Positions 59,149-64,000 of a DNA stretch of 64,000 nt are shown here, piece after piece. Both the position numbers and the translations under genes were made by a program. Within the stretch, counting starts at the first letter, position 1; each line of letters begins with the position of its first letter. Source of the stretch: Azorinus chamasolen (taxonomy: Eukaryota > Mollusca > Bivalvia > Cardiida > Solecurtidae); contig OY755246.1 in assembly GCA_963576725.1 (NCBI GenBank), forward strand, positions 73,029,467 through 73,093,466. The letters are read 5' to 3'. Under the pieces are notes generated by a model. It was given only the letters and a program-made list of their open reading frames with translations, was not told the DNA's origin and made no database searches.

Positions 59149-60060
59149 AGCTCATCTGGCACAACGTGCCAAGGCGAGCTATTGTGATCATCATGTGTCG
59201 GTCGTCAGGCGTCGTCGTTCGTGTGTCGTCTGTCGTCAATATTTTATTTCAAAGTGACATCCCCTCTAAAATTATTTTGTCAAATGTAATGGAACTTTCC
59301 AAGGATGGTCTTTGGGTGATTCTCTGTCAAAATTGCTAAACAAAATGTGGATCCATGTAGAACTCTGGTTGCCATGGCAACCAAAAGAAAATTATTCTAA
59401 CCTCTTCTTCTCCGAAACTGGTTGTCAGGTTTCAAAATAATTTGATGGGAATAATTATTGTGTGACTATCTTCCCTAGTAGCTAAAATCGTGACAATATC
59501 TAAAACAACATGGTCGCTAAGTGACGGGGCCTTTTTGTCTGTATAGAAAACATAGCAAAATTTTAAATCTCCTTTTCACCAAAACCAATGGTCAGACTTC
59601 AGAATAATCTAATTGGAAAAATCATTAGGTAACCACCTCCCAAAATAGCTAAAATGGTTTGAAACCATGCGGAACTCTGGTTGCCATGACAACCAAAAGA
59701 AAACAATATTTAAATTCTCAGTGTTGATATACTTACTGGTCCTTCGGGATCATTAGTTTTTATGTTATTAATTTTGAAAATTGGATACTGCTTAAGCCGG
59801 TGCTAGGGGGCGTGAGTAGTGTTGCATTTTTAATAACTAGTCACGAACAGACTCAATAAAACCGAGTCTGCAGTTTTCTCCTATCGCATTACTACTTAAC
59901 TTTTCGAAGGATCTCCCACTTTCAGAATATATTTCTACAAACCGATGGTCAGATTTCGAAATAAGTTGATTGGAATAATCATTTGGTGACTCTACCAAAA
60001 TAGCTGAAACAGTGACAGCTATTGGTATTTATGTCTGAATTTCCAAACTGATTTTCCATC
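59149..60060 (-). mobile_element. Family A-like element, minus strand, 3' end intact
   Basis: Read on the minus strand: cores at 59250-60050 with X-box palindromes (59368-59381 perfect, 59680-59693), then GACGACAGACGACACACGAAC, then 3' hairpin AGCTCGCCTTGGCACGTTGTGCCA...GATGAGCT ending at 59149. No 5' terminus. Interrupted by the S repeat (59778-59905). Confidence 0.65.
59778..59905. repeat. S repeat copy 2
   Basis: Reverse-orientation relative of 48338-48445: TAAGCCGGTGCTAGGGGGCG and the hairpin GACTCAATAAAACCGAGTC. Confidence 0.7.
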
Positions 60061-60312
60061 ACCTGAGCTTTGTATGGTTGGCAAGTCCACCCTCATACAT
60101 TGTGGACAGACAAGCCCTTGGCCGTGAAGGGATTTCAGGAGCTTACACAGTACGCATGCAAAACCAATTGAGGCTCGTGTACGAAGCGATTCTTCAAGGC
60201 TCAGCTAGCTGTCAGTGTTCGTGTGATACGAAACTTATGGAAATACTTGCATTTTCAATAGTTATGAGCTGCTTAAGTATGCAATAAGCTGACATGGACA
60301 AAATATGTAATT

Positions 60313-61116
60313 GTACCCCCACTTCTAAAGAAGTGGGGGCTATATTGGAATTGCGTGTGTCTGTCCGTCCTTCCTTCCACTCATCCGTCCGTCCATCCGG
60401 AGCATTACTCCTAAAGTATTATAGGCACAACTGTGAAACTTCATAATTATGTGGATAGAGGGTGATGAGAGTATGTGCAGTCAACAAGGCTTGTAACTTT
60501 AAATTCATTTATGAGGGAGTTATTCCCCTTAGTTACTTTTCAGAAGCAATTTTTTGTCCGCAGCAGAACTTGTCAAGTATTGTAGCTTTATATATGAAGA
60601 GAGGGTGATGAGAGGATGTGCTGTCAATAAGGGTTGCAACTCTAAATTAATTTTTGAGGGAATTATTCCCCTTAGTTACTTTCCACAAGCAATTTTTGTT
60701 CGGAGCATAACGTCTCAAGTATTGTAGGCACGACTGTGCAACTTTATATATGAATAGAGGGTGATGAGAGATGTGCAGGCAATAAGGGTTGTACTCTAAA
60801 TTCATTTTTGAGGGAGTTATTCCCCATAGTTACTTTTTAGAAGCAATTTGTTTTTCTGGAGCATAACTTCTCGAGTATTGTAGGCACAACTGTGAAACTT
60901 TATATATGGAAAGAGGGTGGTGAGAGGATGTGCAGTCAACAAGGGCTGTGACTCATAATTCATTTTTTGAGGTATTTATTACCCTTTGTTACTTTTCATA
61001 AGCAATTTAAGTGGATGAAAGGATTTTTGAGCTATTGCCGCTTGTATTGAAGTCAGTGCATCTTGTGACAAGGTGGCGGGAAGGGGTAATAATCACCTTT
61101 AGTGATAGCTCTAGTT
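60313..61116 (-). mobile_element. Family H element, minus strand, complete
   Basis: On the minus strand: 5' AACTAGAG at 61116 with hairpin TATCAC-TAAA-GGTGAT and subterminal TATTACCCCTT; about four ~150-bp cores with GGGGAATAACTCCCTCAAAA; GGACGGATGAGTGGAAGGAAGG tract; 3' hairpin GCCCCCACTTCTTTAGAAGTGGGGGTAC ending 60313, then AA. A second 5' end fragment lies at 61117-61150. Confidence 0.85.
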
Positions 61117-61150
61117 GTAATAATCACCTTTAGTGATAGCTTAGTTGTAT

Positions 61151-61468
61151 TTGGCCACAACCAACTTTGCGATATTCAATGAATAAATGTGACTACCGAT
61201 ACATTATTAGATCTATCATATTGACAGAGGTTTGCTTATTTGGTTTGAAATTAATTTTGTTCTTGGTGTTTCAAAACAGAGGTGATTTTAAATGAACATT
61301 TTAACAAACCAAGCTTAGTTTTCAACGAAAACTTTTTGTTCCCATATGCTGTAAAAACAATTGTTATTGTACTTTTTCAAATAAAATACAGTCTACTGAC
61401 ATATTCTGTATTATGTAATGCGTATACATGTTGTAAATAATGTCTGTGGTATACACACGTGATTTAAA
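61151..61468. other. Unassigned upstream sequence
   Basis: Between the H and J elements; nothing recognised. Confidence 0.45.
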
Positions 61469-62780
61469 AACAACGAAATCTGTTTGTGAAACACAATGTC
61501 CCCGATATGACGTTTGATTTTGATATATGATCTACCTTAATAGGTCACCCCTAAAATGTTCGCCTCCATAAGTTTCAAATGCATGCCAAGTTTGAAGGAT
61601 GTATGTTGAAGACGACAAAATTATCACCAATCTAAATTTGACCCGTAATTTGACACTTGACCATTATGTATGACATTGACCTTAAAAAGTCACCACTAAA
61701 ATGTTCGCCTCCATAAGTTGCAAATGCATGCCAAGTTTGAGGTATGTATTTTGAATGGTGACAAATTTATCGCCAATCTAAATTTGACCAGTAATTTGAC
61801 ATTTGACCTTGATGTATGAACTTGATCTTGATGTGTCACCCCTAAATATTTTTGCCTCTATAAGTTGCAAATGCATGCTAAGTTTGAAGTATGTATGTGC
61901 AATAGCTACAAAATTGTCGCCAACGTTAAAGTTGGAAACAAAACAACCAACAAATACAATGAAAACAACACAACATAGCCACTCTTTGAGTGTGTGTGTG
62001 TGTGTGTGGGGGGGGGGGGGGCTTCCAATGACCTTGATTTTATGTACCAAGTTATTGGTAGAAGATATTGTCTTAGTATGTTGTGCACATTAATTAAATA
62101 TACATCACATAGGTTGAAAAAATTGACTGAAATGCACAAAAAGTACAAAATTTACATTTGACTTCTCAAATGTGACTTTTGACCTCTACTTGCGACCTTG
62201 ACATTGACATTATGTACCAAAGTCCTTGGTAGAGGATATTGACTTAGTAAGGTGTATGTGCACATTTATTACAAAACATACATCACATACATGGGAAAAT
62301 GTACTGAAATTGCACAAAAAGTACAAATTTGACCTTTGACTTCTTAAATGTGACATTTGACCCCTACTTGCGACCTTGACATTGGCAGTATGTACCAAAG
62401 TCCTTGGTAGAGAATATTGTTTTAGTATGTTGATCTTGCAAAGTTATTAGAAAAACATCACATATGTAAAACATGTGGACTTCAACATTCACAAATTAGT
62501 AAAAACTGATGTTTGACTTCTAACATGTAACGTTTGACCTCTACTTGTGACATTGACCTTGACACACATATAAAACTCGTGGTAAAGGGCACCTCCTTTT
62601 TTAAATGAATATCTGCGCCAAGCTTAAGTTTTACTTAAATATACCAATGTCAATGTAAAATTGTAGAACGAAAAGGTCTTGAAACAGAGAAAAAAGCTCA
62701 AATTTGACCTTTGACCCCTAACCATGACATTGACCTTAAAGGAAATCAATTGAAACTTATATTTGTAACATTGCCTTGAT
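61469..62780 (+). mobile_element. Family J element, two core types, no clear 3' end
   Basis: 5' AACAACGAAATCTGTTTGTGAAACACAA (approximate: hairpin GTTTGTGAAAC) with ATGTCCCCGATATG; three ~155-bp cores to 61925 (AAGTTGCAAATGCATGCCAA), then a GT/G-run tract, then about four second-type cores with TTTGACCTCTACTTGCGACC. Related to D in its 5' end. Confidence 0.65.
61988..62022. repeat. (GT)n-(G)n tract
   Basis: About ten GT dinucleotides followed by an 11-12 G run. Confidence 0.9.
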
Positions 62781-63184
62781 ATTAGTCATTTAATTATAAA
62801 GTTATATAAAAATCTCTTCGTTAGTAAAAAAGATATTAAGAGATCTTTGTGTTTGATATTTATTTTATTTCTACGGCATAGCCGTTGCCATGGAAACTCA
62901 ACTTTTAGTTCATTATAATTGTACCACAATGCTGCCACCCTTCTTATTTTGATTGTTAAGTTATACTCTTCATTATCTGAAAGTATCCTGTCATTGTAAA
63001 CCAGGTAACAAAATTTCGAAAAATGTCCCCTTCTATGATTGAAGTACAAATATTGCATGTGTGAAGAGTTGTATTTGATTGATTTTAAAATGACCACAAA
63101 AATATATGATGAAAAGTGTGTAAAGTTGAAATAGATTTCAGAAATTCCATATATTGTTTCACTGCAAAACAACACAAGTTCAAT
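62781..63184. other. Unassigned upstream sequence
   Basis: An X-box-like GTTGCCATGGAAAC lies at 62884-62897. A minus-strand frame (62786-63175) shows no recognisable motif. Confidence 0.45.
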
Positions 63185-63189
63185 ACTAA

Positions 63190-63890
63190 ATGTTCCTTTC
63201 CGCTAGCTATATTCAATGAATTAGGGTCTACCTCACGAAGTAGACAAACAGTAAAGACCCAGATTAAAGAGCTCAAATAGGAGCTATAGGAGCTATATCA
63301 TTTGGGTTTACACTGTTATCAAAGGACTGGCTGCATGACTATTGGTTAGTAACTGATGTATGTGATTACTGCGTTGTGTGCTGTTACATTTATTCATATT
63401 ATTTATGTTTTGTTGCTGTGCAAAACCCGTTCCATCAATGTCACCTTTTGACGCTACTGTAAAAGTCTCATTTTGAAGCCACAGTGATAAATGAGCAAAA
63501 GTTTATGCTCTATACTTGTTACAGTGATTTCAAAACTATGTACACAATTTAAATACTACCTTTGTAATTGCTCCTTTCCGCTAGCTATATTCATTGAATA
63601 AGGGTCTACCCCACGAAGTAGGCAATCAGTGAAGACCCAGATTAAAGAGCTCAAATAGGAGCTTTCTCATTTGGGATTATACACTGTTATCAAATGACTG
63701 GCTGGCTATTATCTTGGCTTTCCCCCTATTTCGATTTCTCTCTTTCCTTCCTAACTTAGTTGCTTTCTTTCTTTTATCTTTTCTATAGATGTAATAAAGT
63801 TCAGTTCGGTTCAGTTCAGTTAGTAACTGGTGTATGTGATTAATGTGCTATGTGCTGTTACTTTATTCATATTATCTAAAATGTGCTTCG
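63190..63890 (+). repeat. Direct duplication (V repeat)
   Basis: 63190-63410 and 63570-63890 share CCTTTCCGCTAGCTATATTCA, GTCTACC.CACGAAGTAG, AAGACCCAGATTAAAGAGCT, ACACTGTTATCAAA.GACTGG and TAGTAACTG.TGTATGTGATT. The second copy has an inserted pyrimidine-rich stretch (63718-63815) with GGTTCAGTTCAGTT. Confidence 0.8.
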
Positions 63891-63971
63891 ATAGAATTTG
63901 TTTGATGTTATAAAACAATAAAAATTGATTAAACTATTTGTGTTATTGTCATTTTATATCCTTTATATAAG

Positions 63972-63997
63972 CACGAAGTAAATGTATTTACTTCGTG
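63972..63997. repeat. Short hairpin at window edge
   Basis: CACGAAGTAAAT-GT-ATTTACTTCGTG, 12-bp perfect arms. The arm sequence CACGAAGTA also occurs in both V copies. Confidence 0.8.
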
Positions 63998-64000
63998 ATA

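Noticed and set aside
60078..60287. 69-codon plus-strand frame upstream of GBE1
   Set aside because: No recognisable family; overlaps the junction between an A-like repeat and other repeats.

Overview
The window is eukaryotic, AT-rich and dominated by repeats. The only host gene I can demonstrate is the 5' part of a 1,4-alpha-glucan (glycogen) branching enzyme gene, GBE1, on the minus strand. Six coding exons (728 nt, 242 complete codons plus 2 nt) lie between 57073 (start codon) and 2790, separated by introns of about 14.1, 0.5, 17.5, 8.9 and 12.6 kb. Every junction is GT-AG and the phases join exactly. The remaining two thirds of the enzyme, with the catalytic centre, lies beyond the left edge.

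The introns are filled with non-autonomous repeats that look like those of bivalve molluscs (pearl-type elements with tandem ~145-170 bp cores and GACGG/GACA microsatellites). A heterodont bivalve is my best guess, but I could not run a search. About a dozen families (called A, B, C, D, E, F, G, H, J, L, Q here) have unrelated bodies but the same plan: 5' end AACAAGAG or AACTAGAG, a short 5' hairpin, a short subterminal motif, a tandem core, a GAC-rich microsatellite, and a 3' hairpin that repeats the subterminal motif and is followed by AA. Four nested insertions, with matching empty sites elsewhere in this window, fix the termini to the base. They show insertion immediately before AA with no target duplication, or at most an AA duplication. 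That fits a rolling-circle (Helentron/HINE-like) route better than a SINE or classical DNA transposon route.

Layout: 1-2515, two C-family elements and a 44-bp minisatellite; 2790-2880, exon 6; 3.6 and 10.7-11.2 kb, reverse transcriptase relics; 5.9-7.2 kb, B element; 8.3-10.5 kb, A element with a nested G element; 11.2-13.5 kb, A cores, TTAA-flanked MITEs, K array and a perfect foldback; 14.1-14.3 kb, tRNA-like sequence and hairpin; 14.7-15.4 kb, E-type element; 15.4-15.6 kb, exon 5, whose splice acceptor has been tandemly amplified; 16.2-22 kb, A3, L and A3; 24.5 kb, exon 4; 24.7-30.5 kb, A3, B, A1 with nested B; 31.4-35.3 kb, an E element containing another E copy and an F element; 35.4-39.6 kb, Q and A2; 40.2-41.8 kb, B and inverted A; 42.1-42.9 kb, exons 3 and 2; 43.2-47.7 kb, A2, A2, A1 and R; 49-50.2 kb, T and D; 50.5-50.8 kb, CCGCCTGGA minisatellite; 53.5 kb, an orphan small ORF between direct repeats; 54.8-56.6 kb, a decayed non-LTR retrotransposon; 57 kb, exon 1; 58-64 kb, upstream flank with more repeats, including the only well-formed minus-strand elements.

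The many short open frames in these arrays are by-products of tandem units lacking stops, and I do not annotate them as genes. Two cross-family motifs deserve attention: clustered TGACCT nuclear-receptor half-sites, including a perfect palindromic estrogen-response-element match, and RFX-type X-box palindromes in the 58-60 kb repeats.
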